DNA of 64,000 bases from Marinobacterium arenosum (GCF_019795155.1 NZ_JAILYN010000022.1:1-64000), one strand, 5' to 3'. Counted from the stretch's first letter, positions 31,214 through 40,355 are shown. A program made the numbers and translations. The notes: generated from the sequence alone by a model not told the origin.

Positions 31214-32869
31214 TCAGCTTTTCAGCTTTTCGCGCTGCTGCTTGAAGTAGCGGATCAGGTTTTCGGTGGAACCGTCGTGGCGGCCTTCATTCTGCGCCTG
31301 TTGCAGTTCCGGCAATATGCGGGCGGCCAGGGTCTTGCCCAGCTCGACGCCCCACTGGTCGAACGAGCAGATATTCCAGATCACCCCCAGCACGAAGATC
31401 TTGTGTTCATACAGCGCGATCAGTGCGCCCAATGTGCGCGGGTCCAGCCGTTTCAACAGCAGGGTGTTGGTCGGCCGGTTGCCTTGGTGCACCTTGTGCG
31501 GCAGCAGTCGCTCGATCTCTTGTTCGGACAATCCCTGGCCGGCCAGCTCGCGCGCCACCTCCTCGGCGCTGATGCCGTTCATCAATGCCTCGGTCTGGGC
31601 GAAGAAGTTGGCCATCAGTTTCTCGTGGTGGCCGCGCACCGGGGTGCTGCTCTCGATCGAGCCGATAAAGTCGGCCGGTACCACGGTGTTGCTCTGGTGC
31701 AGGTATTGGTAGAAAGCGTGCTGGCCATCGATGCCCAGCTGGCCCCAGATCACCGCGCCGGTGGTGTAGGGTACCCGCTCGCCGACGCGGTCGACCGACT
31801 TGCCGTTGCTCTCCATCTCCGCCTGCTGCAAATAGGCGGCGAACCGCTGCAGCGGCCAGTCGTAGGGCAGGATCACCTGTGAATGGCGGCCCAGGAAAGT
31901 GCTGTTCCACAACGTCATTAGTGCCAGCAGTACCGGCGCGTTGCGCTCGAACGGCATGTCGCGGAAGTGCAGGTCCATCTCGTGGGCGCCGCTGAGCAGC
32001 TCCTCGAACTGCTTGAAGCCCAGCTGCAGGGCGATCGGCAGGCCGATTGCCGACCACAGCGAGAAGCGGCCGCCGACCCAGTCCCACATCTGGAAGCTGT
32101 TTTCAGGCCGGATGCCGAACGCCTTGACCGCCGCCTCGTTACTGGATACCGCGACGAAGTGCTTGGCCACCGCTCGCTCGTCGAACGCCGACGACATCAG
32201 CCAGTTGCGGGCGGTCTGGGCGTTGGTCATGGTCTCGCTGGTGGTGAAGGTCTTCGAAGCGACCACGAACAGCACCCGCTCCGGGTTCAGCGGCCGCAGG
32301 GTGTTGGCGATCTCGACACCGTCGACGTTGGAGACGAAGTGCACCCGGATGCGGTCGTCGGCGTAGGGCTTCAGTGCCTGGGTGACCATCCGCGGGCCGA
32401 GATCCGAGCCGCCGATGCCGATATTGACCACGTCGGTGATCCGCTTGCCGGAATAACCGCGCCAGCGGCCTTTGCGAACCGCGTTGACGAAGTTCTTGAT
32501 CCGCGCCAGCTCACGGTTGACCGCGTCCATCACGTTAACGCCGTCCAGGAACACCGGGGTATTGCTGCGATTGCGCAGCGCGGTATGCAGCACTGCGCGG
32601 TTCTCGGTGGCGTTGATGCGGTCGCCGTGGAACATCCGGTCGCGCCAGTTATCCAGCCCGACCTCCTTCACCAGCGCCAGCAGGTCGGCCAGGGTGGCGT
32701 CGTCGACCGGGTTCTTCGAGTAGTCCAGCAGGATGTTCTGCGCCTGCAGCGAGTATTTCTGGAAGCGCGCCTCATCCTGCGCGAACAGCGCCTTGATCGG
32801 AGTCTGCTGTGCCTGTTCGGTACGGGTCAGGAGGGATTGCCAAGCCTTGAGTGAAGTGACGTTCGCCAT
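31214..32869 (-). CDS. pgi: Glucose-6-phosphate isomerase
   Basis: The 551-residue enzyme interconverts glucose-6-phosphate and fructose-6-phosphate. Signatures include [14 protein letters not shown] near residue 150, [13 protein letters not shown] near 208, [18 protein letters not shown] near 265, and the C-terminal [11 protein letters not shown]. Full length (E. coli 549). It heads the pgi-mgsA operon. With edd and glk close by, it may run in either direction, feeding fructose-6-phosphate for cell-wall synthesis or cycling triose-derived hexose back to the Entner-Doudoroff route. Confidence 0.97.
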   Translation of the reverse strand: MANVTSLKAWQSLLTRTEQAQQTPIKALFAQDEARFQKYSLQAQNILLDYSKNPVDDATLADLLALVKEVGLDNWRDRMFHGDRINATENRAVLHTALRNRSNTPVFLDGVNVMDAVNRELARIKNFVNAVRKGRWRGYSGKRITDVVNIGIGGSDLGPRMVTQALKPYADDRIRVHFVSNVDGVEIANTLRPLNPERVLFVVASKTFTTSETMTNAQTARNWLMSSAFDERAVAKHFVAVSSNEAAVKAFGIRPENSFQMWDWVGGRFSLWSAIGLPIALQLGFKQFEELLSGAHEMDLHFRDMPFERNAPVLLALMTLWNSTFLGRHSQVILPYDWPLQRFAAYLQQAEMESNGKSVDRVGERVPYTTGAVIWGQLGIDGQHAFYQYLHQSNTVVPADFIGSIESSTPVRGHHEKLMANFFAQTEALMNGISAEEVARELAGQGLSEQEIERLLPHKVHQGNRPTNTLLLKRLDPRTLGALIALYEHKIFVLGVIWNICSFDQWGVELGKTLAARILPELQQAQNEGRHDGSTENLIRYFKQQREKLKS

Positions 32870-32895
32870 GATCGATCCGGATTTATTATTGGAAT

Positions 32896-32919
32896 TTATG
32901 TAAGTTAACTACATTATCG
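32896..32919. promoter_or_regulatory. Candidate HexR-like site upstream of pgi
   Basis: The AT-rich sequence here contains TGTAAGTTAACTACA (about 32899-32913), 30 bases before the pgi start on the minus strand. It is an imperfect palindrome around GTTAAC and resembles the HexR consensus TGTAATTAAATTACA described for gammaproteobacteria. No hexR gene is in the window. The rest of the 32870-33161 gap shows no gene. Confidence 0.35.
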
Positions 32920-33161
32920 GCTTTTTGATCAGTTGGCACGTCTATTTTTTATGAAAAAGGATGGTTTATTACGTTTTGTCGCTCGGGCAGGGCGGCCTCC
33001 AGAGAGCGGTTCGAAGCGATGGCGAAAAGTGGAGCGAAAGCGGCTCCGATAATCGTTGCAGCTAACCCGGTAGCGATATTAAATCGCAGCAAGATATGCT
33101 CTAACCTGCAGTGTAATAGTGCCAAGCAGTTGGAGCCGGTCACTTACCAGGGAATCTGAAC

Positions 33162-34502
33162 ATGAGCCAAGCCCGCTATGCCGAACAACTGAAGGCCCTG
33201 TCCGACCGGCTGGTGGAGATCCAACGGCCGATTCTGCTGCTGGACGCAATCAAGTGGCCGCAGGCGTACGAGACGCAGTTCCTGGCGTCGGGTGGCACCC
33301 GACTGCCGGCGGCGGATCGGGCGTTCTACGAGGCGCAGCCGTTGCGGTTCGATGCCGGTGTGAAGCGGGCGGAGTTACGTGCGCTGCGGGCCGACATCAG
33401 ACGCCGGCTGGGACCGGGCGACCGGCTCGGGCGGATTCTCAGCGAGACGGCCGAGCAGTACGAGCGGGTGGTCGAACTGCTGCAACAACGCGGCCGTGCC
33501 GGTTTTCTGACCGCCAGCCGGGCGCTGTATGGCAGCGCCCGCGACCATCTGCGCGGCGACCGCAAGACCCTGATCGAGCTGGGCGACCGGCTGTGCGGCA
33601 TCTTTTCGTTGCCGGCGGCGGCCCGTCTGGCGCACGCCTATCCGAAGGAGATCGAAGCTTCGGATGCGGTGGCGGAGCTGCAGCGGCGGTTGGGCGGCTA
33701 CTTCGGCGATTGGCCGGTCAATGTCGAGCTGAGCGACGGTATCGTGTCGGACGCCTCGGCCGGCGGGGATCGCATCAAGATCAACAGTTATGCCCGTTTT
33801 TCCGAACTGGACCTGCGGGTGCTGGAGGTGCACGAGGGCTGGGTGCATGTGGGCACTACGCTGAACGGTCGCGGCCAGCCCTGGGCCAGCTGGCTGAGTG
33901 TCGGCTCGCCGCGTATCACCGCGATCCAGGAGGGGCTGGCGGTGCTGATCGAGACGCTGACCTTCAGCTCCTTCCCCGACCGCGCCCGCCGGATCAGCGA
34001 CCGGGTGGTGGCGATCGATCTGGCCGAGCGGGGCGCCGATTTCATCGAGGTCTATCGCTTCTTCCTTGAGCGTGGCCTGAGCGAGCAGGCCAGCTACAAG
34101 GTGGCCCAGCGGGTGTTCCGCGGCGGCATGGTCGAGGGCGGCGCCTGCTTTACCAAGGATCTCTCCTATGTCCGGGGATTCGTCGAGACCGTTAACTTCA
34201 TCAAGAGCGCGATCCTGGCCGGGGTGCCGGAGATCCTGCCGATGCTGTTCGTCGGCAAGGTCACCCTGGACGATCTGCCGGTGCTGTACGAGTACGCACT
34301 GGAGGGGCTGATCGTCCAGCCGGCCTACCTGCCGCCGATGTTCCGCGACCTCAACGGGCTCTACACCTGGTTCGGTTTCTCCAGCGGTATGAGCCTGGTC
34401 AACCTGGGCCGGGTGCAGAGCCACTTCGAGCGGCTGTTCCAGCAACTGCCGCAGTTTCCGTCCGCCGAGGCCTGCGAAGATAACGACAGCGATCAGGAGT
34501 GA
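33162..34502 (+). CDS. DUF1704/QEGLA-motif protein, zinc metallopeptidase-like
   Basis: The 446-residue protein belongs to the family annotated as flavohemoglobin expression-modulating QEGLA motif protein (DUF1704). It carries an HExxH-type helix, HEGWVH at residues 224-229, and the QEGLA motif at 256-260 whose Glu257 would be the third zinc ligand. Eukaryotic members of this family (KIAA0895L/MATCAP) are tubulin tyrosine carboxypeptidases. Bacterial members have no known substrate. No signal peptide is seen. It stands alone, divergent from pgi and 240 bp before elaA. Confidence 0.85.
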   Translation: MSQARYAEQLKALSDRLVEIQRPILLLDAIKWPQAYETQFLASGGTRLPAADRAFYEAQPLRFDAGVKRAELRALRADIRRRLGPGDRLGRILSETAEQYERVVELLQQRGRAGFLTASRALYGSARDHLRGDRKTLIELGDRLCGIFSLPAAARLAHAYPKEIEASDAVAELQRRLGGYFGDWPVNVELSDGIVSDASAGGDRIKINSYARFSELDLRVLEVHEGWVHVGTTLNGRGQPWASWLSVGSPRITAIQEGLAVLIETLTFSSFPDRARRISDRVVAIDLAERGADFIEVYRFFLERGLSEQASYKVAQRVFRGGMVEGGACFTKDLSYVRGFVETVNFIKSAILAGVPEILPMLFVGKVTLDDLPVLYEYALEGLIVQPAYLPPMFRDLNGLYTWFGFSSGMSLVNLGRVQSHFERLFQQLPQFPSAEACEDNDSDQE

Positions 34503-34744
34503 TTCGCGATACTGGCTTAATATGGCGTTTTGCTTGGACGCTTTGGAGCCGGTCCTGCCCTACCTGTCACTCGATCTATCGCCGCCGTTGTCTGAGCTGC
34601 TACCGGCGCTGCCTCTCGACCCGAATCAGGTGCTGGGGCAACAGGGTGAAGCGACAGCCGGATCAACAAGCGGCTGGCCGCTAACAATTGTTAATGCCGT
34701 CGACAGGCTACTCGCCTGAAGCAAGCGGCACTGGAGGAGTAGCG

Positions 34745-35200
34745 ATGAACTGGCAGCTGAAAACATTTGCTGAACTGACCCTGGATCAACTGTACGACCT
34801 GTTGCAACTGCGCAATGAGGTGTTCGTGGTGGAGCAGGCCTGTCCTTACGGTGATATCGACGGGCAGGATCGAGACCCGCAGGTGCGCCACCTGCTGGGC
34901 TATGACGGCGACCGATTGCTGGCCTATCTGCGGCTGCTGCCACCGGATATGGCCTATCCCGGCCGTGCTTGCATCGGTCGGGTCGTGACCCATCCGGATG
35001 GCCGTGGCAATGGGCTGGGACGCCGGTTGCTGGCCGAAGGACTGCGCCACTGCGAGCGCTGCTGGCCGCAAAGTGCTATCCAGATCGGCGCCCAGGCCTA
35101 TCTGCAGGATTTTTACGCCGGCTACGGCTTCGTTGCCAGCTCCGAGGTCTACCTGGAGGATGGCATTCCTCATCTGCATATGCTGCGTCCGGCCGGCTGA
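34745..35200 (+). CDS. elaA: ElaA-like GNAT N-acetyltransferase
   Basis: This 151-residue protein has the GNAT fold and resembles E. coli ElaA, whose substrate is unknown. Visible are LYDLLQLRNEVFVVEQACPYGDIDGQD near residues 14-40 (read in two parts), the acetyl-CoA loop RVVTHPDGRGNGLGRRLL near 80-97, and the family C-terminus FYAGYGFVASSEVYLEDGIPH. The ATG follows GGAGGAG with good spacing; an extension to 34688 lacks such a site. Confidence 0.88.
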   Translation: MNWQLKTFAELTLDQLYDLLQLRNEVFVVEQACPYGDIDGQDRDPQVRHLLGYDGDRLLAYLRLLPPDMAYPGRACIGRVVTHPDGRGNGLGRRLLAEGLRHCERCWPQSAIQIGAQAYLQDFYAGYGFVASSEVYLEDGIPHLHMLRPAG

Positions 35201-35338
35201 TCGTCGCCGGCGGCTACGCCGTTGTTTTTGAACTGCACTATTCTTTTTACAGGGTCGGCCGGAGTCGATGCGCGGGAAAGGAGAACCTATGCAGGTTCGG
35301 TCGGCAGTTCATCAACTGCGATAGCTGAGGTGACGATC

Positions 35339-35779
35339 ATGAGTATCGGTGTTGTGGTAGCGGACGCAGGACGAGCCCGCATCTTTGCCACCCAACGGCT
35401 AGGAAGTTCGCTCGAAGCACTGAAAGATCTGGTAAATCCCTATAGTAAACAACGGGAACAGGACCTGACCTCCGACCGCTCAGGCCATACCCGCAGCGCC
35501 AGTGGCGCCGGTATCACGATGAGCAACCGGGTGGAGTTCAAAGACCAGGAAGCTCACCAGTTTGCCAAAGGCATCATCAGCGAGCTTGAGCAGTCCCGCC
35601 AGACTGAACACTTTGACAAGCTGTTCCTGGTGGCGGCGCCTCGTTTTCTTGGCCATCTGCGCCAGGAGTTGAGCCCGCAGCTGCAGAAACTGGTTAGCGG
35701 CGAACTGTCCAAGGACCTCAGTCTGATGAGCGAGCAGGAGATTCAGAAGCAGCTCTACGAGGCCGGGCGGCTGCACTGA
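35339..35779 (+). CDS. Host_attach family protein (baeRF-like)
   Basis: The 146-residue protein matches the family called host attachment protein or protein required for attachment to host cells. It opens with VVVADAGRARIFATQR, has a middle Asp-Arg segment SDRSGHTRSASGAG, and ends with the pattern LFLVAAPRFLGHLRQEL and KDLSLMSEQEIQKQL. To my knowledge this family has been related by Burroughs and Aravind to bacterial eRF1-like (baeRF) proteins, suggesting a ribosome-linked role rather than adhesion. It has no signal peptide. GAGGTG precedes the ATG. It lies 52 bases upstream of an EF-G paralogue on the same strand. Confidence 0.8.
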   Translation: MSIGVVVADAGRARIFATQRLGSSLEALKDLVNPYSKQREQDLTSDRSGHTRSASGAGITMSNRVEFKDQEAHQFAKGIISELEQSRQTEHFDKLFLVAAPRFLGHLRQELSPQLQKLVSGELSKDLSLMSEQEIQKQLYEAGRLH

Positions 35780-35831
35780 TCGGCAGTTTGATCGGGTCGG
35801 CTGAAACCGCGAATGGCTCAGGACAAGGTCG

Positions 35832-37910
35832 ATGGACAGCAACACTGTTGAGCTCGAACGGGTTCGCAATATCGGCATTATCGCCCATATAGATGCCGGC
35901 AAAACCACCACCACCGAGCGGGTGCTGTACTACACCGGACGTACTCACCGGCTCGGCTCGGTGGATGACGGTACCACCGTGACCGACTGGATGATCCAGG
36001 AGCGGGAGCGGGGCATCACCATCGTTTCCGCGGTGATCACCGCCAGTTGGCGCGACCACCAGATCAATCTTATCGACACCCCGGGGCATATCGACTTCAC
36101 CGCCGAGGTGCAGCGTGCGCTGCGGGTGCTCGACGGCGGTATTGTGGTGTTCGATGCGGTACACGGCGTGGAACCGCAGAGCGAGACCGTCTGGCGCCAG
36201 GCCGACCGCTACCGGGTGCCGCGCATCTGCTTCGTCAACAAGATGGACCGGCTGGGTGCCGATTTCGACTTCGCCGTTGAAACTATCGAGCAGCGCCTGG
36301 GCGCACGTACCTTGCTGCTGCAGCTGCCGATCGGTGCCGAGGCGGAATTTGAAGGGGTAATCGATCTGCTGCGGATGCAGGCGATACGTTGGCCGGACGA
36401 GCTGGGTGCCAGCCCCGAGATCGGCGATATCCCGCCCCAGTTGCAGGCGCGTGCCGAGCAGGCCCGAAGCCAGTTGCTGGAACGGGTGGTGGAAACCGAT
36501 GACAGCCTGCTGGAGCTGTACCTCGAAGGCGAAGAGCCGGACGCGGACGCACTGATCGGGGCGCTGCGTCGGGCAACGATCGCCAACCGGCTGTTCCCGG
36601 TGCTCTGCGGTGCCTCACTGCGCAACAAGGGGATCCAACCGTTGCTGGACGCAGTGGTGGATCTGCTGCCATCACCGCTGGACATAGGGGCGGTGAGCGG
36701 TACCGATCCGCGCAGCGAGCAGCCGGCGGAGCGCCCGCCCAGCGAGGATGCGCCGCTGGCGGCGCTGGTGTTCAAGGTGGTTTCCGACCCCTATGTCGGC
36801 CACCTGGCCTACTTCCGGGTCTATTCCGGCCGGATGCGGCCGGGCGACAAAGTTTACAACGCCACCCGGGACAAGAACGAACGGGTCGGCCGGATGGTGC
36901 GCATGTATGCCGACCACCGCGAAGCGATCGAGCAGGTGTCGACCGGTGATATCGATGCGGTGTTGGGCATGAAGTCGGTCCATACCGGCGATACTCTGTG
37001 CGACCCGGCACATCCGATCCTGCTGGAGTCGATCCAGTTCCCCGAGCCGGTGATCAATATCGCACTGGAGCCGCGCACTCACGAGGAGGAGAAGCAGATC
37101 GGTGAGGCGCTGCATCATCTGGCCGAGGAGGATCCCACCTTCAAGGTCTTTACCGACGAGGAGACCGGCCAGACCATACTGGCCGGCATGGGTGAGTTGC
37201 ACCTGCAGATCGTGGTCGACCGGCTGGAGCGCGAGCACCAGCTGAAGGTCAAGACCGGTAAGCCCCGGGTTTCCTACAAGGAGACCGTCTCGCAACCGGT
37301 CGCCGGTATCGAAGGCAGGCACGTCAAGCAGACCGGCGGCCACGGCCAATACGGTCATGTGGTGCTGGATCTGGCACCGGCCGCGCCGGGCAGCGGTATC
37401 TGCATCGACAACCAGATCAGTGGCGGTGCTATCCCTCGCGAATTCATTCCGGCGGTTGAAAAGGGGATCCATGAGGCGGCTCGCAGCGGGGTATTGGGTG
37501 GCTATGCGATCACCGATCTCCAGGTGACTCTGCGTGATGGCTCCTCCCATGAGGTGGACTCCAGCGAGCAGGCGTTTCGCAGCGCCGGTGCCAAGGCGCT
37601 GATCGCGGCGGTACGCGAGGCTGAGCCGATCCTGCTGGAGCCGATCTGTCGGCTGGAGGTGGTGACCCCCGAGGAGTACACCGGCGATGTGCTGGGTCAG
37701 CTCAGCGCCCGGCGTGGCGAGATCGAGGGAATGACCCCGCGGGCGGGTGGCGTTGAGGTGATCCGCGGTCAGGTGCCGCTGAGGGAGATGTTCGGTTATG
37801 CCACCCAGCTACGCTCCATTACTCAGGGGCGGGCACTGTTCTCAATGGAGTTCGATCACTACGCATCGCTGCCGCCGGAGCTCAAGCAGGAGGTATTGGC
37901 GCGCGGCTAG
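35832..37910 (+). CDS. fusA: Elongation factor G paralogue (EF-G2 type)
   Basis: The 692-residue translational GTPase has all five EF-G domains. G1 is AHIDAGKTTTT near residues 17-27, G2 RGITI, G3 DTPGHIDF, G4 NKMD, and domain II begins near 305. The domain IV loop and C-terminal LRSITQGRALFSMEFDHY are normal. EF-G normally sits in the str operon with rpsL, rpsG and tuf; here it stands outside it, so it is probably a second copy. Such paralogues may act in translocation, ribosome recycling or stress. The upstream Host_attach gene and the convergent methyltransferase make the context unusual. Confidence 0.92.
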   Translation: MDSNTVELERVRNIGIIAHIDAGKTTTTERVLYYTGRTHRLGSVDDGTTVTDWMIQERERGITIVSAVITASWRDHQINLIDTPGHIDFTAEVQRALRVLDGGIVVFDAVHGVEPQSETVWRQADRYRVPRICFVNKMDRLGADFDFAVETIEQRLGARTLLLQLPIGAEAEFEGVIDLLRMQAIRWPDELGASPEIGDIPPQLQARAEQARSQLLERVVETDDSLLELYLEGEEPDADALIGALRRATIANRLFPVLCGASLRNKGIQPLLDAVVDLLPSPLDIGAVSGTDPRSEQPAERPPSEDAPLAALVFKVVSDPYVGHLAYFRVYSGRMRPGDKVYNATRDKNERVGRMVRMYADHREAIEQVSTGDIDAVLGMKSVHTGDTLCDPAHPILLESIQFPEPVINIALEPRTHEEEKQIGEALHHLAEEDPTFKVFTDEETGQTILAGMGELHLQIVVDRLEREHQLKVKTGKPRVSYKETVSQPVAGIEGRHVKQTGGHGQYGHVVLDLAPAAPGSGICIDNQISGGAIPREFIPAVEKGIHEAARSGVLGGYAITDLQVTLRDGSSHEVDSSEQAFRSAGAKALIAAVREAEPILLEPICRLEVVTPEEYTGDVLGQLSARRGEIEGMTPRAGGVEVIRGQVPLREMFGYATQLRSITQGRALFSMEFDHYASLPPELKQEVLARG

Positions 37911-37948
37911 TGGCGCGCGGCGAGTGGTGCACGGCGCGTGGTACTCGG

Positions 37949-38599
37949 TTAGCGGTTATAGGTCAGTACCTGGCCGGAAAACGGCGATGCATCGCCCGCC
38001 GTCATGGCCGGCTTGCTCTGGCTGTGTGAATAGCCCAATGCGACCATGCGCTTGCTGAAACGCGCATGATGCCCCCGGCCGGGATCCACCAGGATGACCT
38101 CACAGTGGGCATTGGCGTGCTGATCGATAAACCCCGCCAGTTGCGTTGCGTGATCCCGTTCATAGAGCAGGTCGCTGCCAATGATTAGGTCGAAATCGCC
38201 TAGCTCGCTCTGGTCGCTGTCCCAGCTGGTCCGTACGAAGGGGATCGTCTGGCCATTATTCAGCCGGGTATTCTCGATCAGGAAACGCTCAGCTTCCGGG
38301 TGATAATCGGTAGCGGTGATGTCGGCTTCGCGATGGTTCAGCAACAAGCTGGACAGGGCGATGCCGCAGCCCACCTCCAGAATTCGTTTTCCCTCGATTT
38401 CGAAGTCGGCCATCAGGTGGGCGAGCACTTCGCCCGAAGGCCAGACGATACCGAACAGCGGCCAGGTTGCCGAGGATATGCCCAACTTTTCCGCCGTACC
38501 CTCAGGGTCGGAGAACTGCTGCCTGTCCCGAAGCGTACGCAGGTGGATATCCACCCCGCCAAATTCGATGGTCTGATAACGCACGCGCAGAGAGGACAT
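37949..38599 (-). CDS. METTL-type class I SAM-dependent methyltransferase
   Basis: The 216-residue protein belongs to methyltransferase family 16 (METTL21/METTL23-like). Motif I is ILEVGCGIALSSLLL near residues 73-87, the adenosine-binding TATDYHPEAERFL near 95-108 and the family signature DLIIGSDLLYERDH near 136-149. Related enzymes often methylate lysines of proteins, including elongation factors in eukaryotes. The substrate here is unknown. The gene converges on the EF-G paralogue with only 38 bases between the stops. Confidence 0.8.
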   Translation of the reverse strand: MSSLRVRYQTIEFGGVDIHLRTLRDRQQFSDPEGTAEKLGISSATWPLFGIVWPSGEVLAHLMADFEIEGKRILEVGCGIALSSLLLNHREADITATDYHPEAERFLIENTRLNNGQTIPFVRTSWDSDQSELGDFDLIIGSDLLYERDHATQLAGFIDQHANAHCEVILVDPGRGHHARFSKRMVALGYSHSQSKPAMTAGDASPFSGQVLTYNR

Positions 38600-39018
38600 A
38601 AAACACCAGTGGGGGCAGGGGAGGGGACGACGACACCCTTGTAAGTACCACTGTACGCTTTTGCGGATATTTAGACTACTTAATATTATTCACCTCTTAC
38701 CTACAATCTGTTCAATATGGTTAACGTTCGCTGTATTAAGACCAGAAAAGGGTGGCCCCCAATGGATGAATTTCACTGAACAGCGAAATAGATAAACATT
38801 TTATAAAAAGAGCTTGTATAACCGTCCATGCTCGCGTAGTATTGTCGTTGCTGTGTATAAGTAAGCCTCTTGTGTTCTTGTAGATTCTTGTTTTCAAACT
38901 GTTTTCTGCTCCCACCCATCTGCCTTTCTTGATACATGCATAGATGGCCGTCGTCTACATGGAGCCTGTTGGACTGTGGCGATGGTTGACTTACCTAAAA
39001 AATAGTGAGATTTAAAAA
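38600..39018. other. AT-rich long leader region upstream of the cold-shock gene
   Basis: No open frame of merit is present. The DNA is strikingly AT-rich from about 38650 onward compared with the window. Cold-shock mRNAs often have long structured leaders that act as thermosensors; the 419-bp gap is compatible with that. I could not identify a cold box or promoter with confidence. Confidence 0.4.
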
Positions 39019-39228
39019 ATGTCTAATGTACAGACTGGTACTGTGAAGTGGTTCAACGATGAGAAAGGCTTCGGCTTCATCGAGCGTGAAAACGGCAACG
39101 ATGTATTCGTACACTTCCGTTCCATCATCGGCGAAGGCCGCAAGACGCTGGTTGAAGGCCAGTCGGTAACTTTCGTAGAAGTTCAGGGCCAGAAAGGTCC
39201 GCAGGCTGATCAGGTTACCCCGCTGTAA
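39019..39228 (+). CDS. CspA-family cold-shock protein
   Basis: The 69-residue OB-fold protein binds single-stranded RNA and DNA and melts mRNA structure. Both nucleic-acid motifs are intact: RNP1 as KGFGFIE and RNP2 as VFVHF. It begins [14 protein letters not shown], the standard CspA opening. The ribosome-binding site is weak (GTGAG), as is often the case with long leaders. A hairpin follows the gene. Confidence 0.95.
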   Translation: MSNVQTGTVKWFNDEKGFGFIERENGNDVFVHFRSIIGEGRKTLVEGQSVTFVEVQGQKGPQADQVTPL

Positions 39229-39283
39229 ATTCTTCGCGTCATGCTCTGCATCACCTGACCCGTTCAGGTGATTGAGCCCTGCT

Positions 39284-39313
39284 TCTCCCCTGTCATCATC
39301 GTGACGGGGGAGA
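39284..39313 (+). terminator. Hairpin downstream of the cold-shock gene
   Basis: TCTCCCCTGTCA and TGACGGGGGAGA form a 12-bp stem (one G-U) with loop TCATCG. Only GGTTATA follows, so it may be a weak terminator or 3' end stabiliser. The remaining 39314-39529 region is AT-rich with no visible gene. Confidence 0.6.
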
Positions 39314-39529
39314 GGTTATATACTCGGAATTAGTCCTAATTCCATCCTTCTGGCTTTATCCTCATTGGGCGGTTTTTTCTCTGTCCCAAGGCCGCTTGTC
39401 GTGGATTTTTCGGTTGTTTTTGCCTGAAACTACCACGAGCTTGTGCTAATTAAGTCATATTTTTCAAAGTATTATAATTATGTTGTGCCAGTGCGCAAAA
39501 ACTGTGGCTGGTTAAAACAGGGAGAATCT

Positions 39530-39754
39530 ATGCTAATAAATCTTAGCGATAATATATGTGTTTCCAGATATCAGGATACACATACTGAACAATGGGTTTG
39601 CTACGAACAGCTTGGTAAGGTGGCAAGCCAGAAGCGCCAAATCTGGAAAAAAGTCACCGGCTTCATGACCGTTGGTGGCATGCAGGTCTGGTTGGACGAA
39701 CGTTACCCGGGTAGTGATATGGCGGGAGCGTTTCTGAAAGTATCCGCTTGCTAG
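39530..39754 (+). CDS. Small protein of unknown function (74 residues)
   Basis: The frame starting MLINLSDNICVSRYQD is preceded by AGGGAGA at good distance and ends with GAFLKVSAC. It has no signal peptide or membrane segment and contains three Trp and a mixed charged composition (QIWKKVTGFMTVGGMQVWLDERYPG). I recognise no family. Base composition in the upstream part is more AT-rich than the window average, but codon use later in the frame looks normal. It is probably a real gene because of its initiation site and protein-like composition. Confidence 0.5.
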   Translation: MLINLSDNICVSRYQDTHTEQWVCYEQLGKVASQKRQIWKKVTGFMTVGGMQVWLDERYPGSDMAGAFLKVSAC

Positions 39755-39947
39755 TAGGTGGACTGATGAGCTTTGTTTTTTAGCTTTTACTGCCCTCCCA
39801 ATCGTCCTCAGTATCTCTCTGCTGCGAGTCTCGGCTTGCGCGTGGGGGATTCAATGTTGCTGTGCTGCCTGCCGCGCAATTACCTTGCTGCGCAGGCTGA
39901 TGGCCTTTATCGCAAGGCGCTGTTTGCAGGCAGGCACGACAGGAACT

Positions 39948-40355
39948 TTAGTTCTTGAACTGGCTTACGTCGTTGGTGATGTTGACCTCGACGCTCTCGG
40001 TCGGAATGCGGAAATCGTATACCCGCTGCCAGCCCTCGCTACCCGGGGCGCGTTCCCAGACCGTGCCGGCGTTATATTCGAACAGCTCGCTCAGTGATGA
40101 GTCCAATTGGCTCAATTTCTCCAGCGGTACCGGGGTGGTGTTGACCACCAGGTCGGCCAGGAACTCCTCGCTTTCATAACCGGTGAACAACCGCCAGCCG
40201 GTGTCGTTCAGGTGTTCGGGCACGGTCTTGTACATGAAGCGGACCGGCAGTTTTTCATCGAACACCAGTCTCGAGACCAGTGCCAGGTAACCGTTCTTGG
40301 TCTGGTTGGTGTCGGTATTTGTCGGCTGGGCTTGATCGACTTCGGGTGATTTCAT
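39948..40355 (-). CDS. DUF2185/Imm33-like domain protein
   Basis: The 135-residue protein resembles the DUF2185 family, also known as immunity protein Imm33. The defining segment reads GYLALVSRLVFDEKLPVRFMYKTVPEH (residues 22-48, in parts) followed by DTGWRLFTGYESEEFL. The C-terminal half with VYDFRIPTESVEV is less recognisable. GAGGA lies before the ATG. Imm33 proteins can neutralise toxins of polymorphic systems, but no toxin gene is near, so it is either an orphan or a housekeeping member of the family. Confidence 0.65.
   Translation of the reverse strand: MKSPEVDQAQPTNTDTNQTKNGYLALVSRLVFDEKLPVRFMYKTVPEHLNDTGWRLFTGYESEEFLADLVVNTTPVPLEKLSQLDSSLSELFEYNAGTVWERAPGSEGWQRVYDFRIPTESVEVNITNDVSQFKN

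Noticed and set aside
32949-33143. 64-codon minus-strand frame between pgi and the QEGLA gene
   Set aside because: It lies in the promoter region of both genes, lacks a ribosome-binding site and has no recognisable pattern apart from a weak hydrophobic stretch.
34522-34719. Leu/Pro-rich 65-codon frame between the QEGLA gene and elaA
   Set aside because: It has no ribosome-binding site, a composition typical of random GC-rich frames, and runs up to the elaA ribosome-binding site.
39773-39958. 61-codon plus-strand frame after the small 74-residue gene
   Set aside because: No ribosome-binding site and random-looking composition; it runs into the DUF2185 gene on the opposite strand.
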